From Streptomyces longispororuber (lineage in GTDB: Bacteria > Actinomycetota > Actinomycetes > Streptomycetales > Streptomycetaceae): a stretch of 64,000 bases of DNA. Made by a program: the position numbers and the translations under genes. Numbering within the stretch: the stretch's first letter is position 1; every line of letters begins with the position of its first letter. Of this stretch, positions 44,934 through 54,182 are shown one piece after another. Location: assembly GCF_014656095.1 (NCBI RefSeq), contig NZ_BNBT01000009.1, forward strand, positions 1-64,000, in the 5' to 3' direction. The notes under the pieces were generated by a model. That model made no database searches. It saw only the letters and a list, made by a program, of their open reading frames with translations, and was not told the origin of the DNA.

Positions 44934-45344
44934 CTACGCCGACCTATAGCGGCCGCGCTCCCGCATCAGTTCCGCCAACATCCGAACTGCGTCTGATTCC
45001 GTGATCTCCCATCTATCGAGGTGCCCACTCACTCTGCAAAAGGGTTCAAGAGCCGCCAGAGCCACCTTCGCCTCATGCATGGAGTCCGCAAAGCGGTCGA
45101 TGCCTCGTTCCCTCAGCCGTTGATTGAAAGCTTCGACCGTTGCCGCGTCACCACCCACGTAGTGAGCAGGAACCCCGTTCGCAAAGTGGCGGGATACCTG
45201 GGCAACACGGAGAGCTGAGATCGCCACGTTGAACGCTTCGCGACGGGTACGTCGCCACCCCAAGTGGGCAGTCAGCCACGGCGCTAGCGACGCGCCCACG
45301 AACGCTCCCACAAGCCCCAGCACGGGCGCTAACCAAACGCTCAT
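44934..45344 (-). CDS. Hypothetical protein with N-terminal membrane helix (first of two similar architectures)
   Basis: A 136-residue protein. Residues 3-25 form one helix (VWLAPVLGLVGAFVGASLAP), followed by a cytoplasmic helical domain starting RRTRREAFNVAISALRVAQV. I do not recognise the family. ATG 45344 has GGAGG upstream. Codon use and GC are lower than the core genes. The neighbour at 45557 has the same plan on the same strand. Confidence 0.6.
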   Translation of the reverse strand: MSVWLAPVLGLVGAFVGASLAPWLTAHLGWRRTRREAFNVAISALRVAQVSRHFANGVPAHYVGGDAATVEAFNQRLRERGIDRFADSMHEAKVALAALEPFCRVSGHLDRWEITESDAVRMLAELMRERGRYRSA

Positions 45345-45556
45345 CAATCCTTACCTCCATGATCCAGACCAAAAGACGCAAACAGTCTTAGCTCAGTTCC
45401 GGGGCCGTCTCCGGGCCGTCGAGAGATGCTCAACGACAACCAACGCTGACAGCCAACAGCCACTAGGCCGCAGGTCACAGCATTGATTGTTTACGAAGTC
45501 GCAGGCGAGGGATCGGCCCCGTCACTTCTTCGACAAGTGACCCACTCGATCACCGC

Positions 45557-46210
45557 TCAGCTCAAGGCCACGATCGCCGCACGGGTAGCTACCCGCTGCG
45601 GAGCGAGCCTCAGGTCGGGTCGGTGTCTACCTGCCAGACCGCATAGGAAAGGCCTGATCCAAGGCGGTACTGGCTTGCCGCAGGAACTCTCGAACAGCTT
45701 CTTCGAGATCACTGAGCCTGCCAGAAAGTCCAGACGTGTATATGCCATTGCGCTGCTCGATCCTTCGTCAGCAGCCAAGTTCAGCAAGTGCATTATGCGA
45801 AACGGGGCCACTACGTCCGCTGCCGCTTCTGTGACCCTCGTTGCGTATGGCTCAAGTTTGGCCGGACCGTTAAGAACTACCTGGTGACCGGCGCGCCGCA
45901 CATCGTCTGCCAACTCTATCGCGCGGCTCAGATAGCCGTCCCGAAGATCCTTGGATCTCAAGTAGGTAACGTCGTCGCTGGGCGAGACTCCAATCCGGCG
46001 GCCAACCTTGATCCACGGCTCCATGTGATCATGCAAGGCTGTCGCAGCCCAAGCAAGAGCTTCGTAAGAGGCCCTTCGTGGCTCCCTTCGATCTCGCAGC
46101 GACTCTGCGTTCAAGCGCATCTTGTCCGTCGACTTCGTGAGCACACCCAGCGCGATCGTACTGATAGCGCCCAAGGACGCCCCGAGCAGCGCCGCTATAC
46201 CTGCGTCCAT
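45557..46210 (-). CDS. Hypothetical protein with N-terminal membrane helix (second)
   Basis: A 217-residue protein with a helix at residues 5-24 (IAALLGASLGAISTIALGVL), then RDRREPRRASYEALAWAATA, a mostly helical soluble part and a short basic C-terminus. It is not recognisable by eye and the start ATG 46210 lacks a good ribosome site. GC is low for this chromosome, consistent with acquired DNA. It lies on the same strand as, and upstream of, the similar gene at 44934. Confidence 0.55.
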   Translation of the reverse strand: MDAGIAALLGASLGAISTIALGVLTKSTDKMRLNAESLRDRREPRRASYEALAWAATALHDHMEPWIKVGRRIGVSPSDDVTYLRSKDLRDGYLSRAIELADDVRRAGHQVVLNGPAKLEPYATRVTEAAADVVAPFRIMHLLNLAADEGSSSAMAYTRLDFLAGSVISKKLFESSCGKPVPPWIRPFLCGLAGRHRPDLRLAPQRVATRAAIVALS

Positions 46211-46270
46211 CAGGCAATGATGCCCGTCGGGAGGATGTTCGCGTCTCCAGCGCCCTGTCAAACTGCGGTC

Positions 46271-46501
46271 ATGCGACGCTGCGCTGGGGTGACACGACAG
46301 GGACAAGCATGCAGGAACGCAGCCCGTTTGAACGGCTTCTGCCATCAACACGGCGGGAGGGGACAGCGCCACACATCCCGGCCCATCCGCGGCGCTGGCT
46401 CGGCTGTGACGTCCCAACGGCGGGGTTGGCTATGGCAGCTCTGGCGCTCTCTGATGGACTGGCTCGGCGGATCGGCTCGCAAGCAATCACGACAGCGGTA
46501 A
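46271..46501 (+). CDS. Small Cys/His-motif protein (DUF5763-like)
   Basis: A 76-residue basic protein. The start MRRCAGVTRQGQACRNAARL then NGFCHQHGG matches short zinc-binding motifs of the C-x-TxxGxxC-x10-C-x2-H type annotated as DUF5763, often in phage or plasmid regions. The C-terminus is Trp/Arg-rich (RRGWLWQLWRSLMDWLGGSA). ATG 46271 has no convincing ribosome site. It is divergent from the 45557-46210 gene. Confidence 0.6.
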   Translation: MRRCAGVTRQGQACRNAARLNGFCHQHGGRGQRHTSRPIRGAGSAVTSQRRGWLWQLWRSLMDWLGGSARKQSRQR

Positions 46502-47558
46502 GCGAGGCGGCACCCGTAGGTTCGCTGGATGATGCGTGCCGCCACGACTGGAGCCCTCGGTACTGACCTGTGGATGGGTGTCTAAGCGCGTGACAACGCC
46601 CACGGACAACAGCGGATAGGTACGGATGCCTTCGGACGATCGCAGCAGGTCAGAGGCGCACTCGCCCCAGACTGAGGCCTCCCCCAAGTCCCCAATCCGA
46701 TAAACGGAGCAGGCTGTACCGGTGAACGGTTTGCGCACGTCGCGGTGGGACGGTGCAAAGCTCCTTATGGCATCGGGAGCCATGGCGCCGGAGTCAGCCG
46801 TGCTCCGGGACCTTCTCGGTCCTCTGCCCGTCTTCGCCGAAGATGTCGCCCATGGCTTCCGCACCCTCCGAGATCACCGGCCGTAGTTGCTTACGGTGGA
46901 ACCCGCTCGGTTGTGCCGCTCGCGCAGGAGTGCAGGGCGACGGCCGCAGCGATGATGACGTCGCACGGTTAGTCGGCGACGCCGGCGCGGCTGTGAGTGG
47001 TGGTCTTGCGGGGGTTATGGCCGGTCATGCCGAAGTAGGCAGCGGCTGCTCCCCCTCCCCCCGGCCTCTTCGGCCACCTTCGACACCCGCTGCGCAATCT
47101 CGTGCCCCGGGGCGTTGTACGCGGACGCGCCGGTGTGGTTGGCCCGGTGCAGGACGGCGATGATGCGGGCGGTGACGGGCCGCAGAGCGGCGCTCATGCG
47201 GCCCGCCCCTCCGTACCGGAGAGGGGATATCAACTGGTACACATTCGCCGGTGAGGTCGTCGGGGATGCTGACCAGCACGCGGGGCGGTCAGCTCAGGCG
47301 GGCGTGGATGCAGAGCCGGTAGGCGGGGGCGGTGTCGGCGTGCAAGGTCACATCTGGCATTCGTCGGCCAACACCAGCGGGCCTGCACGCGGCGCGCCGC
47401 GGCGCACGAGGCATAAGCCGACCGGCTCTGGCAGGTGATCGAGCCGGGCCAGATCTTGAGCGCGGGCGTGGAGGAGCGCGCTGGCCCGGTCGGGGTCAGG
47501 TCCAGCATCAGCGGTCGGCACACCGTTCCCGCCCTACGCGAAGCCTCGTAGGCTACCG
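46502..47558. other. Decayed stretch of the island without a solid gene
   Basis: Frames are short and mutually overlapping. The third, degenerate copy of the boundary repeat lies at 46692-46900. A possible 60-residue minus-strand frame at 47015-47197 (ALRPVTARIIAVLHRANHTG, ASAYNAPGHEI) has a GGAGG before its ATG and may be a residue of a mobile-element gene. I would not call it a gene without homology. Confidence 0.4.
46692..46900. repeat. Degenerate third copy of the boundary repeat
   Basis: CCAATCCGATAAACGG (46692-46707) matches copies A and B exactly. About 145 bp later CCGAAGATGTCGCCCATGG resembles copy B and GATCACCGGCCG resembles copy A. The hairpin part is lost. Confidence 0.65.
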
Positions 47559-48403
47559 CAGTTGCCCCCGCTCCTCAGCACGCCCCCGACGGCGAGCCCC
47601 CGACCCTGGCGAACCTTCGAGCTGACGTCACCGAGGTATGGGACGTCTACCAAGCATCGCGGTTCGGCTTTTTCACCACCAGGCACTTGCCGCTCCGCCT
47701 TGCCGACACTCTCTTAGCCGCCCGTACGTACGCGGGGGGGGGAAGAGCTCAAGGAGGCATACGCCTGACTGGCGCTGACGTACCAGGGCGCTGCCATGGT
47801 GCTCGGCAAGCTTGGGGAGAACGAACTCGCCTGGATGGCAGCCGATCGTGGGCTGGTCGCAGCCCAGCAGAGCGGCGCAACAACGCACGTCGCTCTTCCG
47901 TGGCTCAGCGAGGCGACGCCCTCGTTCCTGTCCGTCTACGGAACCCTGTTCTTGACCGGCGCGATGGCGGCTGCCCGTGCGGAGGACCGCGCGACGACGC
48001 AGGCCTTCCTGCGCGGGGGCGGAAGCGGCGACAGCACGGCTCGGCTCCGACGCCAACCTCCTCTGGACCGCCTTCGGCCCGACCAACGTCGCCATCCACA
48101 AGGTGGCCACGGCTGGGGAACTCGGCGACTTCCAGATCGCTTCCGACCTCGGACCACAGATTGATACGAGCGGCCTCCCCGTGGAGCACCGGGTACGCCA
48201 CGATCTCGAAGTAGCGCGCACTCACCGCCAGGAACCGCACGGACGAAGCACCCGCTGTGGTCCTCGAAGCGGAACTGATAGCTCCCGAGCAGGTCAGGCA
48301 CCACTACATGAGCCGACAGCTCGTCCTTGGCTGGGTCCGCGGCACGCGCGGACGTCCGAGCAGCTCGATGGCGGACTTGGCCGAGAGGCTTCGCGTCGCC
48401 TGA
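47559..48403 (+). pseudogene. Broken XRE-type regulator with TPR-like C-terminus
   Basis: Read across frames, the translation matches the regulator often paired with NUDIX genes in Streptomyces: DVYQASRFGFFTTRHLPLRL, then LALTYQGAAMVLGKLGENEL, TPSFLSVYGTLFLTGAMAAA, LLWTAFGPTNVAIHKVATAG, and finally RQLVLGWVRGTRGRPSSSMA before a TGA at 48401-48403. Frames change at a run of nine G (about 47733), at about 48010 and at about 48235. An in-frame TGA and an internal deletion add to the damage. The N-terminal helix-turn-helix is missing. Confidence 0.8.
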
Positions 48404-48422
48404 GGTGGCTAGCCTCGGTCAC

Positions 48423-48914
48423 GTGAGCGAGACCGAGAACGAACACGAGGCGAAGATGGCGCGCCCGCGCATGGCCGCGGGCGCGCTGTTCTTCGACGAG
48501 CAGGGCCGCATCATGCTCCTGGAGCCGACGTACAAGGACTACCGGGATATCCCCGGCGGGTACGTCGACGCCGGCGAGTCCCCGCTTGAGGCGTGCGTGC
48601 GGGAGGTCCGCGAGGAGCTGGGCATCACGCCCGGAATCGGCCGCCTGCTTGCCGTCGACTGGGCCCCGAGTCCTGCTGAGGGCGACAAGGTGCTGTTCCT
48701 CTTCGACGGTGGCGCACTGCCCGCACGGCTCCAGGAGCGGATCCAGTTGCAGCGCTCCGAAATCAAGGCTTACGCCTTCCACAGCCTCGACGACGTGGCC
48801 TCCTTGACCATCCCGCGCCTCGCACGCCGGGTCCGGGCGGCCGTGGGCGCTCGGGCCGACGGACAGGTGGCCTACCTGGAGCACGGCCAGCGGCCGGAGC
48901 GATGCCCGAACTGA
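48423..48914 (+). CDS. NUDIX hydrolase
   Basis: A 163-residue NUDIX pyrophosphohydrolase acting on a nucleoside diphosphate derivative of unknown kind. The NUDIX box is complete: GGYVDAGESPLEACVREVRE followed by ELGI. MAAGALFFDEQGRIMLLEPT is the typical first strand. GTG 48423 lies 20 bases after the end of the broken regulator; a second in-frame start is the ATG of KMARPR. It is the only clearly intact enzyme gene in the island and has a truncated relative at 49471-49557. Confidence 0.9.
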   Translation: MSETENEHEAKMARPRMAAGALFFDEQGRIMLLEPTYKDYRDIPGGYVDAGESPLEACVREVREELGITPGIGRLLAVDWAPSPAEGDKVLFLFDGGALPARLQERIQLQRSEIKAYAFHSLDDVASLTIPRLARRVRAAVGARADGQVAYLEHGQRPERCPN

Positions 48915-48928
48915 GGACAGGACTTAAC

Positions 48929-49079
48929 GCCGAGCGCCCCGCTCGTGCTGGGACCACCCTTCGTCGCCGACCGGTGATCGTCATATGCCGGGATCACCCC
49001 CGCGGGTGCGGGGACCACCCGACGACCGCGCCTCGTAGCGGGCCTCACGCGGGACCACCCCCGCACGTGCGGGGACCAC
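48929..49079 (+). CRISPR. Orphan type I-E-like CRISPR remnant: 3 repeats, 2 spacers
   Basis: Repeats are 29 bp and spacers 32 bp throughout. Repeat 2 (48990-49018) and repeat 3 (49051-49079) differ at only a few positions and share CACCCCCGC, then GTGCGGGGACCAC, the pattern of actinobacterial type I-E repeats. Repeat 1 (48929-48957) is degenerate on its 5' side but keeps the last bases. Spacers are 48958-48989 and 49019-49050. No cas gene is in the window. It starts 15 bases after the NUDIX stop. Confidence 0.85.
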
Positions 49080-49322
49080 AGGAACTGACCAGGCACGTTA
49101 GCCGAGTCGGCCCTGGTTTTTACTCACTTTCAGGGAAACGGACATTCCTGCCTTTCGGGATCGACGCCACGCGCCATAGGGCTTCCGTCGCAGCCCCGGC
49201 GGGAGCCAAACGGGGAGCCAACCCGAGCGTCTCACGGTGGACGCTCGCGGACCCTCGCGAACGGACCGGGCCCGTGCTTGCAGCCGATTCTGGAGTCTTC
49301 GAGGAACGTTCGAGATGTCGGG
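49080..49322. other. Region between CRISPR remnant and repeat copy B
   Basis: No gene is recognised. The sequence is less GC-rich than the core and may contain a CRISPR leader remnant or recombination debris. Confidence 0.35.
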
Positions 49323-49414
49323 TTACCAATCCGATAAACGGTGCGAGGCATACCGGTTAGCGACCGGAGCAGGTCAGGGGCCCGGTCCCTGGGGAGGACC
49401 GGGCCCCTGGCGGT
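49323..49414. repeat. 92-bp direct repeat, copy B (right boundary of accessory island)
   Basis: Identical to 43038-43129, 6285 bp away, including the internal 13-bp-arm hairpin. Confidence 0.92.
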
Positions 49415-49470
49415 AGGTGCGTGACTATCTGAGTGACTACGGCCCCGACGGTGTTCCGAAGATGTCGTCC

Positions 49471-49557
49471 ATGGAGCTGGGCATCGCATCCGGGACCAGC
49501 CGCCCGTTCGACGTCGACTGAGCCCTCAGGCCTGCTGAGGGCGACAAGGGGCTGTGT
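49471..49557 (+). pseudogene. Fragment of a NUDIX gene
   Basis: DNA from GAGCTGGGCATC at 49471 to GAGGGCGACAAGG near 49550 aligns with the NUDIX gene around 48618-48690. It would encode ELGIASGTSRPFDVD, a stop where Trp is expected, then ALRPAEGDKGL. The flanking NUDIX parts are absent. Confidence 0.7.
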
Positions 49558-49569
49558 GGTTGCGTCGTG

Positions 49570-51672
49570 TCAGCCGGTGGGGACGCGTTCCGCGGAAGGG
49601 GAGCGTCGCGGTGTCGGGTGGTCCAGGTGGGCCACCACCGTGGCGTAGAAGCGGTGCACGGCATCGTCCACGCTGCGGATGAAGCCGGACTCGGCGTTGC
49701 CACGGCCGCTGCCCATGCTCTTGAACAGCGACAGCCGGAAGCCGGTGATGCGCGCGTCGCCCTTCGGCAGCATGTCGCCGGGCTCCCGGCGCAGCCGCTC
49801 CAGCGTGCCGCGCGGGCCTCCCTCCGCGCCGTCGACAAGGGTTTCGACGTGGAGGTCGGCCGGGGCCTCGGCGAGACGTCGGACGAGCCGTTTCGCCCAG
49901 GTCAAGGGGTACCCCTGGGTGGGGGCCGGGATCTCCGTGCAGGTGCGCAGTCGGCCGGTCCGCAGGTCGGCGACGACCGCGAGGAGGCCGGGGGTGCCTT
50001 CGATGCGCACCTCGGCGTGCAGCCTTCCCTCGCGGCAGAGCTGGTCGGCGAGGCCCGCCCGGCGCTCCCCGGGGTCGGTGCCGCGCTTGGAGCGCTGCGC
50101 GGGCAGCACCTTCTGGCCCAGTTCGCCGCCCAGCCGGAGACAGACCTGGCGGATGAGGCGCTCCCAGCTCTCCACCACTTCGAGGGCGCGCGGGTCCCCG
50201 TGGCACAGGGTCTCGTCGTCGATGCCGTTGCGTACCGGGACCCAGGCCGCCCCCATGTTCTGGAAGCCGTGGCAGCCGGAGCTCTCGTGCTGGAGGTAGT
50301 GGAGCAGTTCCTGGAGCAGCCAGGCGTGCGCCATGTTGCTCACGCCCTCGTGCCGGATCAGCATCTGCGCCTGGTGTGCCACTTCGGCCCAGGAGAGGTG
50401 CCGGAGAGCCACCTTGTGCTTGCGCCGGCCGTCGGTCTTGACGTCGACCAGCGGCCTGCCTTCCAGGGCGACGTCGTTCGACAGCGTGATGACGGCCTCG
50501 TAGCCACGGCGTGCGGCGATGTCCATGTAGGCCTGCACCTGGTCGGCCTTGAGCGCGTTCCCGTTGGTCTTCGTCTCCAGCAGCGCGGTCCACAGCTTGC
50601 CCGCCCGTTCGACGCGGATGACGCCGTCCGGGCGCCTCGGTGTCTCACCGTGCGGCAGGGAGACCTCGGCGAACGTCTCCATGCGGCCCGCCGGTGCCCC
50701 GAAGGGGGCGGTGAGCCTCCTGCCGAACTCGGGCACCTGCGCCATCACCGACAGGAGCACCGACGTGGCGCGCGTCTCGCGATCGCGGTCGCTCTTCAGC
50801 GCGGTGACGGGGAAGAGCCGTGCCCCCTTCCACGACTCGTTTTCCGCCAAGGTCTTCTTGGCCGTCTTCGGCAGGGTGACCTTCTTCTTGGCGGTACGAG
50901 GACGCGGCGCGGGCTTCTTCGGCTCCGTCCCGTCGGCGGACTGCCGGGGCGGTGGGACCGCCGCCAGGACCGGCTGCGAGATGCTGCCGACGGCCGTCGC
51001 CGCGGCCACGGCATCGGCATCGGCATCGGCATCGGCTACGACGTCGGCCACGGTGCCGCTCGCCGCGCTGTCCCGCGTGTCCTCGGCGGCCGCGTCCTCG
51101 GCGGCTGCCTCCTCCTCCGCGGCCGCGTCGTCCTCGATGTCGACCCCGAAGTCCGACGCCAGGCCCGCAAGGCCGGCGTCGTAGCCCTGTCCGACGGCCC
51201 GTAGCTTCCACTCGCCGCCGCGGCGGTAGAACTCGCCGAAGATGAACGCGCTCACCGCGCCCGCATCGCCGATCACGAACCGGAGCAGGTCGTCCCCGGA
51301 GCCGTCCGACAGCGTCAGTTGCAGATCGTCCAGCTCTCCGAAGTGGCCTCCGTCGTACCGGCTCGCGGCCACCACGATCCGGTCGACGTCACCGGGGATC
51401 GCGGTCAGGTCGAAGCTGATCCGGTCCCGGTTGCCGTTCCCGCTGGGAGCCTTGCCCAGGAGCTGAACGCTTCCGTCCGCGGCCACCGGGTTGTTGTAGA
51501 AGTAGAAGTCCCCGTCGCTGCGCACCTTGCCGTTGAGGTCCAGCAGCAGGACGGAGACATCCGCGTCGCCCTCCCCCGTCGAACTGGCCCAGTCCAGGCT
51601 CACGATGACGGAACCGACGTTCTCGCTCAGGGATGCCAGCCTGACATTGGCACCCTTGGTCAACTCGTACAT
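49570..51672 (-). CDS. TerD-domain protein fused to a PD-(D/E)XK nuclease-like domain
   Basis: A 700-residue protein. Residues 1 to about 185 are a TerD domain: MYELTKGANVRLASLSENVG, VSLDWASSTGEGDADVSVLL, then SDGDFYFYNNP and FGEFYRRGGEWKLRAVGQGY. An Asp/Ala/Glu-rich spacer follows (about 186-240). The C-terminal half has a restriction-nuclease-like core with Pro348-Asp349 in RRPDGVIRVE and Glu366-Thr-Lys368 in LLETKTNG, the PD...ExK pattern, then DQVQAYMDIAARRGYEAVIT. TerD fusions to endonuclease folds have been described in comparative genomics of Ter systems; this one lies alone next to the urease operon. Likely role: stress or phage response. Confidence 0.85.
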   Translation of the reverse strand: MYELTKGANVRLASLSENVGSVIVSLDWASSTGEGDADVSVLLLDLNGKVRSDGDFYFYNNPVAADGSVQLLGKAPSGNGNRDRISFDLTAIPGDVDRIVVAASRYDGGHFGELDDLQLTLSDGSGDDLLRFVIGDAGAVSAFIFGEFYRRGGEWKLRAVGQGYDAGLAGLASDFGVDIEDDAAAEEEAAAEDAAAEDTRDSAASGTVADVVADADADADAVAAATAVGSISQPVLAAVPPPRQSADGTEPKKPAPRPRTAKKKVTLPKTAKKTLAENESWKGARLFPVTALKSDRDRETRATSVLLSVMAQVPEFGRRLTAPFGAPAGRMETFAEVSLPHGETPRRPDGVIRVERAGKLWTALLETKTNGNALKADQVQAYMDIAARRGYEAVITLSNDVALEGRPLVDVKTDGRRKHKVALRHLSWAEVAHQAQMLIRHEGVSNMAHAWLLQELLHYLQHESSGCHGFQNMGAAWVPVRNGIDDETLCHGDPRALEVVESWERLIRQVCLRLGGELGQKVLPAQRSKRGTDPGERRAGLADQLCREGRLHAEVRIEGTPGLLAVVADLRTGRLRTCTEIPAPTQGYPLTWAKRLVRRLAEAPADLHVETLVDGAEGGPRGTLERLRREPGDMLPKGDARITGFRLSLFKSMGSGRGNAESGFIRSVDDAVHRFYATVVAHLDHPTPRRSPSAERVPTG

Positions 51673-51881
51673 GCCCCACCCCTCTTGCGTACACCGGGCA
51701 CCGGACGCGTGGTGCCCGCCCCTCGCCGATCGCGGCCGTCCCTCGAGGTACGTACCGCCACATGCGGCGCACGGCAGGACTCTAGTCCGCGGCGGGCGAC
51801 CGCTGCGGCGCTCCGGTGAAAACCGGGAGGGTGCGGGGCGGGGCCGGTCACGGGTCCGGGGCCGCCCTTCCCGTCAGCGGT

Positions 51882-52672
51882 TCACGTCCACCGTTCCCGC
51901 GCCTCGTCGAGGATGCGGCGCAGCCGCAAGCCGTCCGGGGCCACCGCGGTGACGAGGATGCCGGGGCCGGCGAGCGGGGTGAGGGTGGCGTGCTCCCCCA
52001 GGACGGCCGCGGCAGGCGGGTTCGTGCGGAACTCCGGGCTCACGACGACGAGTTGCCCCACGGCCCGGTGGCCCGCCAGGACCGCCGGGCCGTCCCAGCC
52101 GGCGGGTGCGCCGGGGCCGCAGGCGAGTTCCTGGTCGAGGAGTACGCGGTCGGCGTGGCGTACCGTGAGGCGGCTGCGGAGGAGGCCCGGTGGTTCCGCG
52201 GTCCGGCCCAGGGTCTGTTCCTCGCGGAGGATCAGGTGACCGCCCTCGGCGACGTCCGCTCGGGTGGTGACGTGCAAGGCGCTGCCCCGTACCGAGATCA
52301 GTTGCTCGGGCAGCCAGTGGAGGGTTGAGTCGGCCGCGACCGTGAGGCGGACGTCGTAGCGCGCCTCGGGGGACGCCTCGCCCTGGCCCGGCAGGGCCAT
52401 CGTCGCCGCCGCCGAGCCGACGCGCAGGTGCGCGCCCGGTTCCGTGGCCGCCTCGACGGTGAGGTGGTCGCCGCCCAGCGGTCCGCTCATCGCGCCGACC
52501 AGCAGGACGTGCGCCGCCGGGCCCGCGGCCCGGGTGCGGCGCAGGGCCAGCGGGCCCTCGCCCTGGAGGACGGGCAGGGCCGTGCCGCCGCGGCCGTCGG
52601 GCCGGGCGGTGACACGGGCCGTGGCTCGGACGCCCGCGGGCGCGAGGGCCCGAGCCGCCGGTGCGCTGCTCG

Positions 52673-52676
<4 letters not shown>
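51882..52676 (-). CDS. ureD: Urease accessory protein UreD
   Basis: A 264-residue UreD/UreH chaperone assembling the nickel centre of urease with UreF and Ure[18 protein letters not shown] and [20 protein letters not shown] are typical of UreD. Its ATG overlaps the UreG stop by four bases (ATGA), indicating translational coupling. It is the last gene of ureABCFGD. Confidence 0.9.
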
Positions 52677-53365
<689 letters not shown>

Positions 53366-53385
53366 GGCGGTGCCTTTCGTCGTGT

Positions 53386-53430
53386 GTGGGGTGGAGTGAT
53401 GTGGGGTGGGGTGATGTGGGGTGGGGTGGA
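53386..53430. repeat. Three 15-bp GTGGGG-type tandem repeats between ureG and ureF
   Basis: Units at 53386, 53401 and 53416 read GTGGGGTGGAGTGAT or close variants. The G-rich strand contains several runs of four G spaced by T or A and could form a quadruplex in DNA or on the opposite-strand transcript. Confidence 0.8.
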
Positions 53431-53443
53431 GCGCCCGCCGCCC

Positions 53444-54121
53444 TTACGACGCGAACAGCCGTACCGGCCACGCCGCATGCGCCTCGCCCCCGATCTCCAG
53501 CAGCGGGGCCGACGCCGCCGGCAGGGCGTGGAGGCCCTCCTCGGGGACGCGGTGGGCGGCCCGTACCGCCGCCGCGGCCACCTCGTCCAGGTCGGCCCCG
53601 AGCCGGGCCAGTACGGCCGTCGCCTCGAAGGGGTCGAGGCCCAGCAGGCGCACCACGGCGGTGGCGGGGCCGCTGACGGTCTCGTAGGCGGCGCAGTACG
53701 CCGCGTCGGCGGGGCCGAGGCCGGCCGCCCGCGCGGTCGTGCCGAGGACGACCGGCTGGTGGGCGCCCTTGGGGAACGCGCGGGCCAAGGCGTCCAGTTC
53801 GGGCGACGGCCAGGTGGCGCGGCCTGCCCGGAGCAGTTGGCGCCCCAGCTTGCGGGCGGCCGTGCGCAGGGCGAGCGACCGGGTGTGGGCGTCGACGGCC
53901 TCGTCGAGGGCGGCGCGGCCGTCGGCGCCGAGCGCGGCGGCCGCGGCCAGCCCCGCGGACACCAGGCCGGTGGTGTGCAGCCGGCCCCGGCAGAAGTCCT
54001 CCAGGCTCGGCGCGCCCGTGACGCGCCCGGCCTTGACGGCCGCCTCGGCGCCGCCGGAGTGGGCGTGCCCTCCGGCGGGGAAGCGGCCGTCGGCCAGGAT
54101 GAGGAGTGCGGCTCGTGACAT
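53444..54121 (-). CDS. ureF: Urease accessory protein UreF
   Basis: A 225-residue UreF chaperone. LLILADGRFPAGGHAHSGG starts the protein as in actinobacterial UreF, and ARKLGRQLLRAGRATWPSP and HQPVVLGTTARAAGL are family segments. Encoded between ureC and ureG. Confidence 0.92.
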   Translation of the reverse strand: MSRAALLILADGRFPAGGHAHSGGAEAAVKAGRVTGAPSLEDFCRGRLHTTGLVSAGLAAAAALGADGRAALDEAVDAHTRSLALRTAARKLGRQLLRAGRATWPSPELDALARAFPKGAHQPVVLGTTARAAGLGPADAAYCAAYETVSGPATAVVRLLGLDPFEATAVLARLGADLDEVAAAAVRAAHRVPEEGLHALPAASAPLLEIGGEAHAAWPVRLFAS

Positions 54122-54182
54122 GTCGTACGGCGACCAGGTGCGAGAGGGGAGGACGGGGGCAGGTGCGGGTACGGGGCCGGGG

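Noticed and set aside
47015..47197. Small minus-strand gene in the island
   Set aside because: It has a plausible ribosome site, but only 60 residues and no recognised family; kept as a note within the decayed region rather than as a gene.
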